Below, piece after piece: positions 35,526-48,400 of a DNA stretch of 64,000 nt. The first letter of the stretch is position 1; the number at the start of each line of letters is the position of its first letter. The stretch is from Edolisoma coerulescens. Taxonomy: Eukaryota; Chordata; Aves; Passeriformes; Campephagidae. The DNA lies in assembly GCA_013397115.1 (NCBI GenBank), contig VWZW01005525.1, positions 535,102-599,101 of the forward strand. The letters run 5' to 3'. The position numbers and the translations under genes are program-made. The notes under the pieces were generated by a model, which saw only the letters and a program-made list of their open reading frames with translations, was not told the origin of the DNA and did no database searches.

Positions 35526-36597
35526 GCCTGGGTGGTGGCTCCCCATTCCCTTCATACCGGGGGAGGGTGTGCGTGCCGGGGGCAGCTGCGCATGGTCCGC
35601 ACTGCTATGGGGATGTCCACCCCTCCCAGGTGCTGGGTGTCCCCAGCGGGTGTGGGGGATGTGCAGGCAGGAGGGCTCGGGCAGGACGGCAGGCAGGAAT
35701 GTGCTGGCAGGGACCCTGTTTACTTCTGCGGAGCAGCTGCAGCCCTGAACAGCAGGGCCCTTGTCAGAGCACGGGCAGGGCCGTGTTCCTGGCCCCACAC
35801 GGGGCTGTGATGTGGCCGCGCTGCCGGCTGTGGCGGGCTGGGGGCTTCCTGCCCTGCCCCCGGGTGGAGGCTGGCGGCTGGGACCTGCCTTTGCCTCCTC
35901 TGCTTTGCATCATCCCTCAGCACCTGAAAAACAGCCCTGTGTGCCCCAGCGCTCCCACCCTGTAGCTCTGCAGACTCTGAAGTTTTGGGGCCTTTCACAG
36001 GAGGTGAGGATGGGGATGATGCTTTTCTGCCACCACTGCCAGCAGTTTGCGTGGTTTTGGTCGCTGAAGAGCTCATGTGGCTGCCCTGTGTCCCCTGGCT
36101 GTCCCCCAGCTCGGCAGCAGTGGAGCCGGTCATGACCCCGTGGTGGTGGCTGCCTGCCCCTGCACCGTCCGGCAGCGCTGCCAGCTGGGAGCCATCTCGG
36201 CTGCTGTTCCCGGATGCTCGTGGCTTGGCCAGTGGAAATTTCAGGGCACAAAGCTGCTCTCATGTGGAAAACATCTTCCCCGCCATCCGGCATCCCTCAA
36301 ACCCCGACCCCGGCCGAGTGAGCCTCCACCAGCACGTGCCTTGCCACGGTCTCTGGCCTCGGGCCCCCCTAGTGCATCACTGCCGTTCCCAGCAGCAACT
36401 CCACGTGCAGGGACCATCACATGTGGGTGCAGCCTGGCTTGTCCTGGGCCAAGGTGGGTGCTGACAGCCCCCTGCCCTGGGCTGGTGCCTGTCAGTGAGA
36501 CAGGAATGGACAGAGGTGTGCAAGGAGAGGGGTGGCACTGTCCCGCGGCTGGCGATCTGGGGAACAGACAGTACAGAGTGTGTTGGTGACATTCCCT
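35526..36597. other. Intergenic interval between convergent R3HCC1L and LOXL4
   Basis: About 1.1 kb of GC-rich DNA between the R3HCC1L poly(A) site and the distal LOXL4 poly(A) signal. No exon, repeat or regulatory block was recognised. Confidence 0.6.
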
Positions 36598-36603
36598 TTT
36601 ATT
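36598..36603 (-). terminator. LOXL4: Distal LOXL4 poly(A) signal
   Basis: AATAAA on the minus strand about 890 bases after the LOXL4 stop. It could give the long 3' UTR form. Confidence 0.5.
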
Positions 36604-37151
36604 TCCTGTTGTAAGAAAAAAGATAGAAACCACGGGAGGTAAGAAACAGAGAGCAAGGGCATGGTGTACCCTGTGTCCCCACCCTGTGCCCAGGAGCAAG
36701 GGCTTTGAGGGACAGAATGGCCCTACCACTGCTCCTATGTCTGGGAAGCTGCCAGGACAGCCTGGGAAAGCCCAGCATGTCAGCTACAGACAGTGGCTGA
36801 TGGGCTGGCTGCCAGCCCGTGCTGCCACAGAGCTGGCTGGGTCTTTTTGTATGCACAGGGTTAGCCAGTTCAGGGCCAGGGTGCCCTGGCCCACGGGGAC
36901 CACTGGTGGCAAGCCAGAGCTGCTTGATGCCAGCCACATGCAGACAGCCAGGGAGCTGGTGGCCCTGGGTGGCACAGAGGGGACACTGCCTGGCTGGGGA
37001 CACATTGCCTAGATCAAGTTGTTCCCAGCTGGGGCCTGGCCTCATGATCGTAGTGGGAAAGAGCGCAGGGGAAGGAGGGGGCGATGGTGGGACTGATAAG
37101 GGAGTACCCCCTTTCCCACAGCACAGCGCCCTGCTCCCATCTCACAGAACC

Positions 37152-37157
37152 TTTATT
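37152..37157 (-). terminator. LOXL4: Proximal LOXL4 poly(A) signal
   Basis: AATAAA on the minus strand about 340 bases after the LOXL4 TGA (37495-37497). Confidence 0.65.
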
Positions 37158-37494
37158 GAAGACAGGACTGGTGCATGGGGGGCTGAGGACTGCCCTGAGT
37201 CTGCTGGATCATGGGGGGCTGGGCAGGCTGAGGTAGTTGTCCTGGGGGGCCCTGGGGCCGTGGAGGTGAGGGCTGCTGCGGTACTTGGGCCACTCTTGCA
37301 AGTCCCGCTGGCAGCGCGGGACTGGGCACCCCCCAGGCGGCCCTGGAGCTCATCTCCATCCTCTGCAGCAGCATCAATAAATACAGAAGTCTGCAAGTCC
37401 CTGAGCTCAGTCCGGTGCTGCCAGGGCACAGGGGCTGGGGCGCAGGGGTTGGACCGTCCGGTGGCGCTGCTGGGACCATGCTGATGCCAAGGGG

Positions 37495-40400
37495 TCACAC
37501 GAGGTTGTTGGCCAGGCGCTCCCGTCTCTCCAGATCGCTCACCACATCGGCACCGTAGGCATCGCCTGGGGAGAGCGATGTTGGGGGTGGGTGGGCGTGC
37601 GGGGGCACAAGAAACCTGTGGCACCCCCAGCCCNCATCCAGACTCGCTGCCCATCATACTTGCACTGGCACCGCATCACGTTGTTGGAGAAGTCCGACTC
37701 AGCCACCTCATGCTTGGGGTTCACGACCACCTGGGGAGGGCAAGGGGCAGGGCTGGGGGCACCTCTGCTATGCCCTGGCCTGGCAGGGCTGTGGCATGCA
37801 CAGCAGGGTACAGAGCAGCACCCCGATGTGCAGGGTGAGGGATGCTGTGGTGCTCATGGAGGGGTCCCCCCAGCCCTGAGGTGCAGAAGCTTGGTGTCCC
37901 CCACCCCTCCATCCCCATACCTGGAAGGTGTAGCTGCCTGGTGGCACATCGGTGATGTCAATCCACTGGCAGTCGATGTCATGGCGGTAGGTGTCCCAGC
38001 ACCCCACACTCACCCCCTGCTCCCCAAAGTTGGCACAGGCGAAGCGTCGCTGCAGACCTGCAGGAAGGAGGGGAGGTGAGGGAGGCACAGAGCACCTTTG
38101 GGGAGCAGAACGGGGAGCCACTGTCAGCTCTGCAGCCAGCACCTACCTTCGGGGCAGTTGGTGTCTTCCAGGCAAAAGCTGGCCTTGTGCCCCTCGGCCA
38201 CCTTGGAGCCGTTGAGCGTCAGCAGATCATAGTGGGTAAAGACCTCGATGCTGTGGAAGTGTCTGTGGGGACAGGGGCTGAGCACAGGACCGGTGGCCGG
38301 CCAGGGAGCACGTGGCTGGCCCAGGCAGCCCCGGCACAACTTCCAGCAGGGCAGCACCCAGGGACCCAGCAAATTACAACCCTGAAGCCAAATAAAGCCG
38401 TAATGACAGTGCTGGCTCAGACGCTGTTAATTACCCCGGGTGGGACAGCCTCTTGGGGACGGGTGCCACCATACCCTGCCTAGCCCAAGGAGGGGGCAGC
38501 TCCCTGCCAGCCCCTGCCTATGGGCCACTCACCGGTGGCACTGGTGCCAAGTCCAGGCGTGTCGCCCCATCCTGGGTCGGAAATCGGCTCTTCCCAGGTT
38601 GTGGATCTGGGAGGAGAAGCGAAGGAGGCGGCGGTGGCCATAGGGCCACTGCATGTTGTCAGCAGAGCGGGAGAGGCAGCGCTCCTCGTGGGCACAGTAC
38701 AGCAGCCCCAGGGGCCGGTCCTCCAGGTAGGCTGTCTCCTGCACCAGCTGGGCGTTCATCACCAGGTCTGGGGCATCTGGCATTGAGGGAATCAGCAGGG
38801 ATTGAGAAGGTGATCCCCACCCTACATAGCACCCCCTACTCTCTTACAGGAGAAGGGGCGTCCCCCCTCCCAGCAGTACCCCATGGGCTCCTGCTACTCA
38901 CGGGCAGTGCAGGTGACCCCCGCTGAGAAGCGTCCCCCGCCGCTGGGGCAGTGGACAGGGCCATGGCGCTGGCACTGCTGGAGGGCCAGCTCGGTGCCGG
39001 CACAGCGCACCCCGCTCATCACAACCTGGGTGGCATCGGGGCTGCCTGCCCAGTACCATGTCTCCTGAACAGAGGAGGAGCACAGTGCTTGCACCAGTCC
39101 TTGCAGCCCCTGCCAGCACACACCTGCCTCCTCTCCTGCCCCAACACTGCCACCAGGATTTGTCCCTCCACTGTCCCATCCCGGAGCCCCTGGCCACACC
39201 ATGCCCATGCTATCCATTCTGCAGGACTCCTGCAGTCCTGGCCCCAGGCTGGTACCCCACTCACCTGGAGGGCATGGCTGGCAAAGCCCAGCCCCAGCTG
39301 CCTGCAGACCACCATGGCCTCGTTCAGGCCCCACTGTGCACCGCACACTGCACCCCACTGCAGCCGCCCCTGCACTGGCACCAGCACCTCCACCACGCCT
39401 TCCTCGGGGTTGCGGCCCCCGGCCAGCCGCACCTGTTGGCAGAGAGGGGCTGAGCTGGAATGTGGCGCAGACCCCCAGCTCTCCCACCCAGCACTGCTGT
39501 GGGACAAACAGCCCCACACATCCAGCTAAACATCTCCCTCACCTTCCTCTTCCTCCTTTCCTCCCTATAAGACCACTTTTGCCACCAGATCATCCTGCAG
39601 AACCCCATCAGGGTGCTGCTCTGTGTCCTCCTGCCCCCTGGGTCACACCAGGGCTGCTCTGAGCATCCACACTGGGCACAGAGCTTGGGTAGCAGGGACT
39701 GTGCAACGGGGCTGGGGTTCAACAGGCTCTGGGAAGGAGGCAGGGGCTCACCTGGCTCTTGAAGTCCATTTGGGGCATGTGGCAGCGGACGGCAGCATCA
39801 GCCTCGTGCCGACATCCACTCTGTTCAGCATCCTGGAAGCGACACTCACCCAGGGAGCGCTCATGGCCAGTGCACCGTACATTGCTCATATGGATGGGCC
39901 CCAGACCTAAAGTACAGTAAGGGTTGGTGCTCCCTGCTCCATGACCGTCCTGGAGCAGGACTCTCATCCTCCTTCACCTGGTCTGGGCATTCTCTGTGGG
40001 AATGGGGATGCCCATGGCAGGAGCAGACAGGGGAGCCTCATCCTAGGGCAGGCTGGAGCTGCCTGAGCATCCCCGGATTCCCCAGCAGGACACATTAAAC
40101 CAGTTGCTTTCCCCATCATACCCCTCCAAGCCCAGAGGTTTCCCAAGTCCATGCTGTAACACTGCCTCACCTTGTCCCATCCGGGCTCCCAGCAGGGCCT
40201 GCTTCGCTGTGCCGTAGCCCAGCTGCCGGCACACCACGCTGGCTGCAGCCAGGTCCCACTGCTTGTCACACACGGTGCCCCACTGCCCGTGGCGTAGCAC
40301 CTCCACCCGGCCCTCGCCAACATGGGTGCCCGCTCGCAGCCGCACTGGGAGCACCTGGGTGTGGGGAGCAGCCAGTCAGCAACCCCAGGACACAGCCACC

Positions 40401-42354
40401 CCCTTCCTCAAGTGGGGTGGCCAAGTGCTGCTCAGCTCTGGGACTCTTTATCGGTGGGACAGGGTGCGGAACTCTGCAAGGGCTCACCTTTCCAGGGATG
40501 GTCTTGTTCTTGCCCTTGCCTGTGCCCTTCTGGAAGGCAGGGCCAGGGAGACAGCTGACGATGGCATGCATGCCGTGGGGGCAGGAGTGCTGGTGAGGGG
40601 CTGGTGGGGCCACCTGCATAGGGCAGCGGGCCAGGTGGGGCTCTGAGCCCTGACATCGCACCTTGTGTACCCAGAAGCTGTTCTTCTGGCTGAGGGTCTT
40701 CAGGCTGCCGAGGAAGAGGAGCAGGGTCAGCTCAGGTGCCAGAGACTCTTCCTACCCAACACGCATGATGGGTGCCCACCCAAGGTGCCCTGCCCACCGT
40801 GCCCAGTGCTGAGTCCTACCTGGAGTTGGGGTCCTTCAGCTTCCTGTTCCAGAGCTTTCTGTGCGTGTACAGAGCCAGAAGGTGAGGGAGCATGCTGACA
40901 CTGCACTACTCTGAATCCCCCACCCCATCATTTCTGCCCTCCCCGGCAGGAGATGGAGACCCCATGGCACGTCATGTTCTCTCCCCACTGGCAATTACTG
41001 TGCCAAGCCTGTCTGTACCATGTGTCCCAGCGGGACTGTGTGACTCCTGGCACCAGTAGGGGCTCATTATGGGCTGTATTTATAGCCCCAGGCCGAGACG
41101 GGGTGGGAGGGACCAAGGGACACTTGTCTTTCCTCTCCTTTCTCCCACACTTTGCCAGCCATGATAATGACTGTCCCCACAGACCTCTGGATGCTGCTGA
41201 GCCCAGGTCTGACCCTTGTCAAAGGCCCAAGAAGGGAATCCAGGCATGGCCAGGCCATACCAGCATCTCGCACACCCACCCATCTGTGCAGCCCTTCTTT
41301 GACCACTCCTCCAGTCTCTTGTCCCCACAGTGTCCCCAGCCAGGCACCCGCCCCGCGTGCCCGGGTGCAGTGCCTGTCTCCCGCATCCCTACCGGTAGAA
41401 GCTGGTGTTGATGTGCTTCTCGCGGGGGAAGCCCAGCATCCCGCACACCACGCGGCTGTTGTTCCTGGTCCAGTTGGCGTGGCACACCTGCCTCCAGCGG
41501 CCATCGTGCTTCACCTCCACAGCACCCTCCATCACTGGCGTGCTCAGCTTGGCCCGGGCCAGGATGGGCTTGAGCCGTACCTCCTCCAGGGTGAGCCCCA
41601 ACACCTGCACAGGGAGCATGGGGTGGGTGTGGGGCTCCAGCATCGAGGGCAGGGTGTTCAGAAAAGGGGCCGGGGGAAGGGTTAGAGGGACCTGCTCCGG
41701 TTGTCCTGGTCTACCCTGCTGGGGACAGGGGAATGCCATGGGCCCCCACTCACCTCTCCCAGGTGACCAGAGGTGGTAGCCTGGGGGGAGCTGCCAGGCA
41801 GGCGCTGTCCTGAGCACACCACACCAGCATCCTCGCCATGGTGGCAGTCACTGATGCCCCAGCCATTGTGGACACACTCTGCCAGGGAGCCCTCGCTGCC
41901 CCCACACCGCACGTTGTCCAGCCAGATGGGGCCTGGGGACACAGCATCATAGGCCCCATCCAGTGTGTCCCGCAAGCTGTCTGCACCCACAGCCCCATGG
42001 GCAGGCTCCCACAGCCAGCGGGAAGCACACTGCCCTTGTCAGACCCCCCTGCCCCCCACTCCCCACCTGCCCCCTACCTTCCCCTTGGCCGTAGGTGGCA
42101 CTATGGGTCCAGGTGATGGCTGCGGTGTAACCCAGCTGTCGGCAGGAGACGGTGGCCGCGTGGAAGTCGAAGCCATCATCGCACACGGTGCCCCAGCGCC
42201 CCTGGTACAGCACCTCCAGCCGGCCCTCTCCGGCTGGTCCCCGTGGTCCCCCCAGCCGCAGCTGCACAGGGGCCAGCTCCTGCTTGCCGGGGGCAACCCA
42301 GCAGAGCAGCAGCACCAGCAGGACGTGACTTGCACCAGTGGGCATCACCATCAT
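37495..42354 (-). CDS. LOXL4: LOXL4, lysyl oxidase-like 4 (coding exon broken by an assembly gap)
   Basis: Secreted copper amine oxidase that oxidises lysines of collagen and elastin. Coding exons: 42354-42078, 41932-41754, 41604-41393, 40858-40820, 40704-40488, 40354-40171, 39906-39752, 39432-39265, 39064-38902, 38776-38533, 38262-38147, 38057-37921, 37730-37635 (cut by N), 37565-37495. A signal peptide (LLVLLLCWVAPG) precedes four SRCR domains (WGTVCDDGF, WRQVCHANW, WGTVCDKQW and the fourth in exons 8-9), then the oxidase domain. Visible there are the copper motif WHQCHRHFH, the quinone-cofactor lysine in GHKASFCLED and tyrosine in CWDTYRHDIDCQW. The end GDAYGADVVSDLERR...NNLV* matches the LOXL4 tail. 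The residues expected after VWM (HNCHT in relatives) are missing with the gap. With them the protein would be about 757 residues, the family's usual length. Confidence 0.96.
37634..37634. other. Assembly gap inside LOXL4 penultimate coding exon
   Basis: A single N directly follows the ATG codon of VWM; the next base already reads as intron. At least 16 coding bases and the splice donor are absent, so the N stands for more than one base. No single-base filling restores the frame into the last exon. Confidence 0.85.
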
Positions 42355-42879
42355 GGTTCTGTGGCTGGGATGCCTGGGGACAGCCCAACAATGAGCTCTT
42401 GGGGACCATGGCAGAGTGAGGGTGCAGCTGCAGCCCCCTGTGCCCCAGGAGATGGGCGATGGTGGAGGGATATCATGCCCTCTCACACTGTGGTGACATC
42501 CCTGTCCCTGTGCTGTGAGGGATGCACAGGCTGGTCCCTGCCGTACTCACCGCATACCCCAGCCCTGCACCCTTCACCAGGTCACCCAGCCCTCCCAGGC
42601 ACCGACAGCCATGGGCAGCCCCATGAACATCACCCCGTGCTCTTGTTGCTTCCTGTCTGCCCCATGCTTCGGGACATGGGTGGGGGCCCCACAGAGCCCC
42701 CTTTTATCCTCCACCTGGATTCTCTACCCAACACCAGGATTCCTCCCCATCCTCATACAGCCGGGTCCCCTCACCTCTTCCCCTGCATCCTCATTCAGAG
42801 CACTGGTGGGATTGCTGACCCCCCTCCAGCTGCCCAGATCTCCCCTCCCGGGGCCACCCCCAGCACTCACCCTGGCAAG

Positions 42880-43090
42880 GGATGGCGGTGCCGGACCGGC
42901 AGCGGTGCGGGGCAGGCGGTGGCGAGGGACACGGTGGTGGCGAGGGACCCGGTGGTGGCGAGGGACACGGTGGTGGCGAGGGGACGCGGCGGCAGCGCCC
43001 GCGGCGGTGGCTCCCACAGCTCCTGCCTCCCGCCGGGCACCGCCTGCAGCCGCTTTTATGGTGCGGCGGGGTGGGCCGACCCGNGGCCCC
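42880..43090 (-). promoter_or_regulatory. CpG island, candidate LOXL4 promoter and 5' exon
   Basis: GC-rich, CpG-dense stretch 0.5-0.7 kb upstream of the LOXL4 ATG, with an assembly gap (N) at 43084 and the tandem 18-mer listed below. An acceptor-like CCCAG about 15-25 bases before the ATG on the minus strand suggests that a non-coding first exon lies here. Confidence 0.55.
42916..42986 (+). repeat. 18-base minisatellite, about four copies
   Basis: Unit GTGGTGGCGAGGGACACG. The first copy starts GCGG, the second has CCCG, and the fourth has an extra G. It lies within the putative LOXL4 promoter island. Confidence 0.9.
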
Positions 43091-45181
43091 CCCCCTCCCC
43101 GCCTCTGGTCTGGAGCCCAGCCCTGCTCCCTGCCCACCCCCGGCCCTACTCTGCCTCACTGCACACTGGGGCAAACCTGTTCATGCCCCAAACCCTGTCC
43201 TTCCCCCAGCCGGCGGGATCTGAGCTACCCGGACAGTCCCTACCTGCCGTGAGGCTGGACCTCCCCCGAGTCCCAGTGCCCTCGGTCAGGGATGCTCCCC
43301 CCATTGGGCTGTCCCCCAGCCAGGCAGGGCATGGACTTTCTGGAGATGACAAACTGCTGTGCTAGGGACACTCCTTGCACCTTCCCACTCACGGAGTAGT
43401 TCAGGTGGGTACACAGGCACAGGATGCCTGGAGGTGCTGCAGTGGGGCCAGGACTCGGGGGGCGCAGAGACCACGGCAGGCTATGGGATGGTACTGTGGG
43501 CCCAGAGCACAGTTCCCCCAGGGCTTGGGGCATCACCTGCGCCATCCCTGAACCGGGCTGGCTGTGAGGGTCCTCAGGCATAGCCCCGTTCCGTGGGACG
43601 TAGANCACCCTGCTGCCCACACGCCCGCCGTGCCCCGCCGTGGGATGGGGATAAACAGGAAGCCCAGTGCCCTGGCCGTGCCCAGGGACCGGCCAGGAAT
43701 GTGCCGGTGGCCACCGGGCTGTTTGTTTGGAGTCAAAGCAGCCGGATCCTGCCGGGAGGAGCCAGGATCAACACGGCCGGGAATAGCCCGTGAGCTCATC
43801 GCCACGTCTCGCAAGAGCCTCCAGCACCTCTGGGTGTGCAGGGATGCACAATGCTGCTCCCTCGCAGGGGACCCTCATCCCAGCCCTCTGCCTTGGCCGG
43901 GACCAGGGCATGTCCTGAAGCCTCTGCTGCGAAATGGGTCCCTGGCCAGCCCCAGAGCGGAGGCCACGGAAAGCCCTGGGGAAGGGCAGGGTTGGGGCCA
44001 GCAGTGGAGCCCGTGACTCATTCGTCTCGACGTTTTGGAGCTCAGTTGCTTAAGTGTGAGGCCAGGAGCTTCCCCCGAACTCCTCCCCCGGCAGATGCTG
44101 GCAGGGGTGCAGGGCAGGCGGATGCTGGGTCCCGCTGCCAGCTCTGCTTTTTCTCCTGGGGACAGCAAGAGAGAAGTGAGGGGGCTGGTGGGCTCTCCCA
44201 CATCTGGGACCTGCCAGCCTCATCTCGCAGCAGCGTCCTGCTGCTCATGTGATCGTGGCTGGCTGGAGGCGTCCCTCTTTGCCCTGAGGTGTCAACCAGT
44301 GAGCCCTTCATCTCCCCCGAGGCTCAGTGGGTGCCAGCACCCCGGGCAGCCAGCAATGGCAGAGCTAAAAATACGCGGCCGGCAGCAGGGCAGCCCCGTG
44401 CGCGGGAAGCTGTGGGCGGCGGGCGGGCGTGCGGGGCTATTCTCAGAGGGCTGCGGGACTATTCCTGGCCGGTCAATATTGATTCAGCCAGCTCAGGTGC
44501 AGCAGCTCACCCTGTCAGCACCGTATTTAGGGCCCGGCAGGAGGCGAGGCGGGCGGCTGAATCGGGAGCATTGTCTGGGGGAGGAAGAGGGCAGGGAGAG
44601 GATGTGAGCTCTGTAATCTGCAGCCAGCGGCTCCCGGCAGCAGCCCGGGTGAGGGGCACACCCCGGGCCTGCTGTGGCTGAGGAGTGGCCAGCACGGAAC
44701 ATCTGCCCTGGGGATGGAGGGACGGGGCCAGAACACGTGCAGGCAGCTTCCGTCGGGAATAGGAGCATGTGTGAGGCACGAGGGGGCAGCTGCCAGTCCT
44801 GGCTCCTGTGGTTTCTGAGCCGCTGGGCACGTGTCTGCTGTACACACAGCCACCGAGAGCCGGGGCACTGAGGACAGCTGGGGACTCCAGGTACCAAAGC
44901 AGTTTCCAGGCAGCTCCCTGGCTCCCTGCTTGTTCTAAGCCCCTTAAGGATGGTCCGGACCTGCCCAGAGCTGGGGGTCTCCATATAAAGAGCCTTGCAT
45001 GCACCTGAGCCTGCAGAGGGTGAAGGGCTGTTTGTCCCTGTTCATTACTCTGAAATATGCCTGTCCTCTCTGACAGGTCCCCCAGGGCTGCATCACCAGC
45101 AAGTGTGGATGGCATGGTGGGAGCTGCATGAATTGCTGAAAAAACACAGTGAGAGTGCTCATGACAGAGCCCGGGCCAGGG
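43091..45181. other. Intergenic interval between LOXL4 and the PYROXD2 3' end
   Basis: About 2 kb with no assignable exon. A single-N gap lies at 43605. The sequence near 44.36-44.48 kb contains CTAAAAATA (MEF2-like) and GGTCAATATTGATTCAGCC, possible regulatory sites without further support. Confidence 0.4.
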
Positions 45182-45187
45182 TTTATT
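45182..45187 (-). terminator. PYROXD2: PYROXD2 poly(A) signal
   Basis: AATAAA on the minus strand, about 275 bases after the TGA at 45463-45465. Confidence 0.75.
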
Positions 45188-45462
45188 TCCATGGGCGCAG
45201 GCAGGGGCTGAGTGAGGCTTGCCACAGTCATGCAGGGTCCAGGAGCCACTGGGGCAAGGCTGGGTTGTGGCAGGCTGGGAGCAGCCGCCTGTTCAAGGTG
45301 ATGGTAGCAGATGGGAGCACAAGGGACCCTGCCAGCCTGCACCCAGCTCTCGGGAGACCCTGCTGCCCTGAGGTGCTGGGGATGGGCAGGGCTCTGCATG
45401 GGATCAGTAGGGCTTGCTGCTGTCACAACCCTGCGTTGGTGAAGTCAGTGTCACCAATCTCA

Positions 45463-48400
45463 TCAGAGGTGCCTGAAATCCTTGATAGCCACCTGGGCGG
45501 CATTGCGTCCCGCTGCTCCCATCACTCCTCCTCCTGCAAGAAAGCAGAAATGGGGATGGTGATGCACCTCTTCCCTGTGCCCCTTCCTTCCTTCTGCAGG
45601 CCCCCAGGAGGGTCCTGGTTCCCAGCTCTGCTCACCAGGGTGGGCTCCACTTCCACACAGGTACAGGCCAGGAATTGGGGACCGGTAGCCAGAGTAGGAT
45701 GGTGCTGGCCGGGCAAAGTACAGCTGGTCCAGAGACATCCCTCCATGGAAGATGTTCTGCCAACAGAGCTCTGTGTAAGCTGGCTGTGCCTGGCCCAGGC
45801 CTGTGTGCTCGCTAGCACTGGCACCAGAGCGATGCTCAGAGTTGACATGTGTGGTACTCACTCCACCGGGCAGCCCGAAGATCCTCTCCAGGTCTGGTGG
45901 CGTCAGGATGTCCCTGCCAATGACGGATGCCTTGAACCCTGGGGCATAGTCTTCGATGCAGTCAAACACTAGAGAAAGATGAAGGGACTACTGGTGGGCA
46001 GCCTGGGGGGACATGGTAGCAAGCTCCTGTGCACCCAGGGCAGCTCTGCCCACAGGTGTTACCGGGCTCTGTGTGTGCATTACGTACCCGTGTCTGCATA
46101 TGCATTTCTAGCCTGCTCGTCCCAGGACCGACCGCCTGCCAGCACGGACGGGGTGTACTGCGTGAAGAGGGACACGACGTGGCAGCCCGGTGGGGCCAGC
46201 CCTGGGTCCAGCGCTGAGGGAATGCAGAGCTCGATCATGGGCCTGGGGGAGCAGTACACCAACTGGGCAGGCAGAGGGGCACCCAGCCACTCCACGCCTC
46301 TTTCCCCAGCACCCCCTGCCGTGACTGTCCTGTCCCTTCCCCAGCGCACCAAGGTGTGCCAGTACAGGCTCCTACCTGCTGGAGGGGTGCCCGTGGGTGG
46401 CCTCAGTGAATGCCTGGTGGAGGAGCTGGGTGCCCTCACAGTTGAGATGTATGGAGCACTGGTGGTGGGGCAGGGGCTGGCCGTCACGGGCATTGGGGGC
46501 AGCCAGGAAGCTGGGCAGCCGATCTATCGCCACTGGGCATGGGATGGGGAGACAGAGGAAGCGGAGTGCAGCCTCTTGCTGAGCCTGGCACCAGTGTTCC
46601 TCCAGCAGAAGTGTCTTTGCTGGTACCTACCATTGATCTTGGTGACAGGGGAGCGTGTGTCAACCTGCCGGATCCGCTGGACAAAATCCTTCGGCAGCTG
46701 CTCCTGGGGTGGGATACACCAGTGCAGAGGCTGGCTATGAGGGGCAGTGTGGATGGGGGATTCCTACATGCCAAGCCCCACCACCAGCCCCATGCACTCC
46801 GTACCTGAGGAATGAGTTCCAGGAAGGTGATTTGGGGGGAGGCATTGGACAGCACCAGTTTGCTCCTCACCTCTGTCCCATCCTGCAGCGCGACACCCTG
46901 CGCCTCCCCGTCCCTGCCCAGCAGCACGTGGCACACAGCCTGGCCATGTGCAGGGGACAAGACTTTACCGAGAGCATCCCTGCTGCCTGCGGGGATGGCC
47001 AGGCAGCTCCCCTCTCCCAGACACCCCGTACCTTCTCAGCAAAGATGTGGGCTCCCCAGGCAGTCGCTGCGTGGGCGATGGCTTGGGACAGGGCTCCCAT
47101 CCCACCTGCCACGTAGCCCCAGGCCCCCCGCCGTCCCTCCAGCTCACCCATGACATGGTGCAACAGCACGTACCTGCGGTAACAGGACCCCAGGTCAGCT
47201 GCCAGCTGAGGGGATGGGTCTGTCCCCTGCATGGGCAGTGAGGATAGTGCCACAGCCCCCACAGGTGGAACCATGCCAGCTCATGGGATGTCAACTCAGT
47301 TATGGGGAGCAGGCACCAGCCAGGACTCAACCCGGGCTGGGGACACAGATGTCCAAACAGCAAAGGGATAGGTGGGGGCCACTCAGGAGAGCCATATGGC
47401 AGGGTTGGGGGGCAGCCCCTTGCCCAGCACCAGCCTCTGAGGCACCCTGGCAAAGCTGAGCAGGCAGTGGGAGGGAGAGGCAGGGGGGCAGGGCGTGGGG
47501 TACTGGGGTGCAGCAGAGCCAAGGGGGGAGGGACCCTCACCCGCTGCCAGGGGTGTGTGGGCTGGCCATGGCTCCAATCACCGCATCAGTAGCCAGAGTT
47601 GCCTTCAGGGGTTCTGACTCAAACCAGTGATCCAGGATCTGGCCCAGGAGAAAGAGAGCATGCCAGGCTTGGGGTGGGGAGCCGCCGCAGCACCCTGGCA
47701 GGCAGGAGAAGAGGCAGTGGGTGTTTCCACCCCACCACTGCCAGCACGCACCTTGGAGATGGGGGCTGTGAGCACCTCGTAGTAGCGGGGCAGCTGCCGC
47801 CCCAGTGCCAGCCCTGGGGGTGGAGAGGTGGTGTGAGATCTGCATGGCTGTGCCAGGGCTGGCTACTGGTGCCCAGCTGGGTTTGGAGGTCAGTCAGAGG
47901 GACCAAGGTGAGCAAGCCTACCAGAGCCTGCCAGCCCAGTTGGGGCTCCTGAGGCGGCTCTGCATCACCCACCCCAGGTGCTGGCAAACACCCCTTCCTA
48001 TCGGGGTTCCCTGGCATCCCAGATGTACCTGCCTGCAGCAAGGGCTTCAGGGTTTGCAGGTTCCTGAGCTGCTGGAGCGGGGAACCCTTCCCCAGGGCAG
48101 CTGTATCCACTGGAGGGGCATCCAGCAATGGGTCAAGGGCCGACACCATGCGCCCCATAAATGCCTCATACTCAGGATAGGCCTGGAACAGGTCAGAGGG
48201 GGGACAACAAGGACTGCACCATGGTGGGTGCAATGGACACCCCACCCAGGAGCATCCCTGCCACTCCAAGGGCAGGGCAGCCCCTTGTGGGTTTTGCTGT
48301 GCCAGGTATATGTCCCTGATGCTACCTGGGCATCCTTCTGGGAGAACTGAGCAATCTGCTGCTGAGTCTGAGCCATGTCATGTCCCAGCAGAAGGGAGCG

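Noticed and set aside
41965..43365. 466-codon plus-strand open frame
   Set aside because: It runs antisense to the first two LOXL4 coding exons and through the CpG minisatellite, contains an N, and has no family motif. Composition of GC-rich DNA explains it.
44995..45972. 325-codon plus-strand open frame
   Set aside because: Antisense to the PYROXD2 3' UTR and its last three exons.
45979..46740. 253-codon plus-strand open frame
   Set aside because: Antisense shadow of PYROXD2 exons 11-13.
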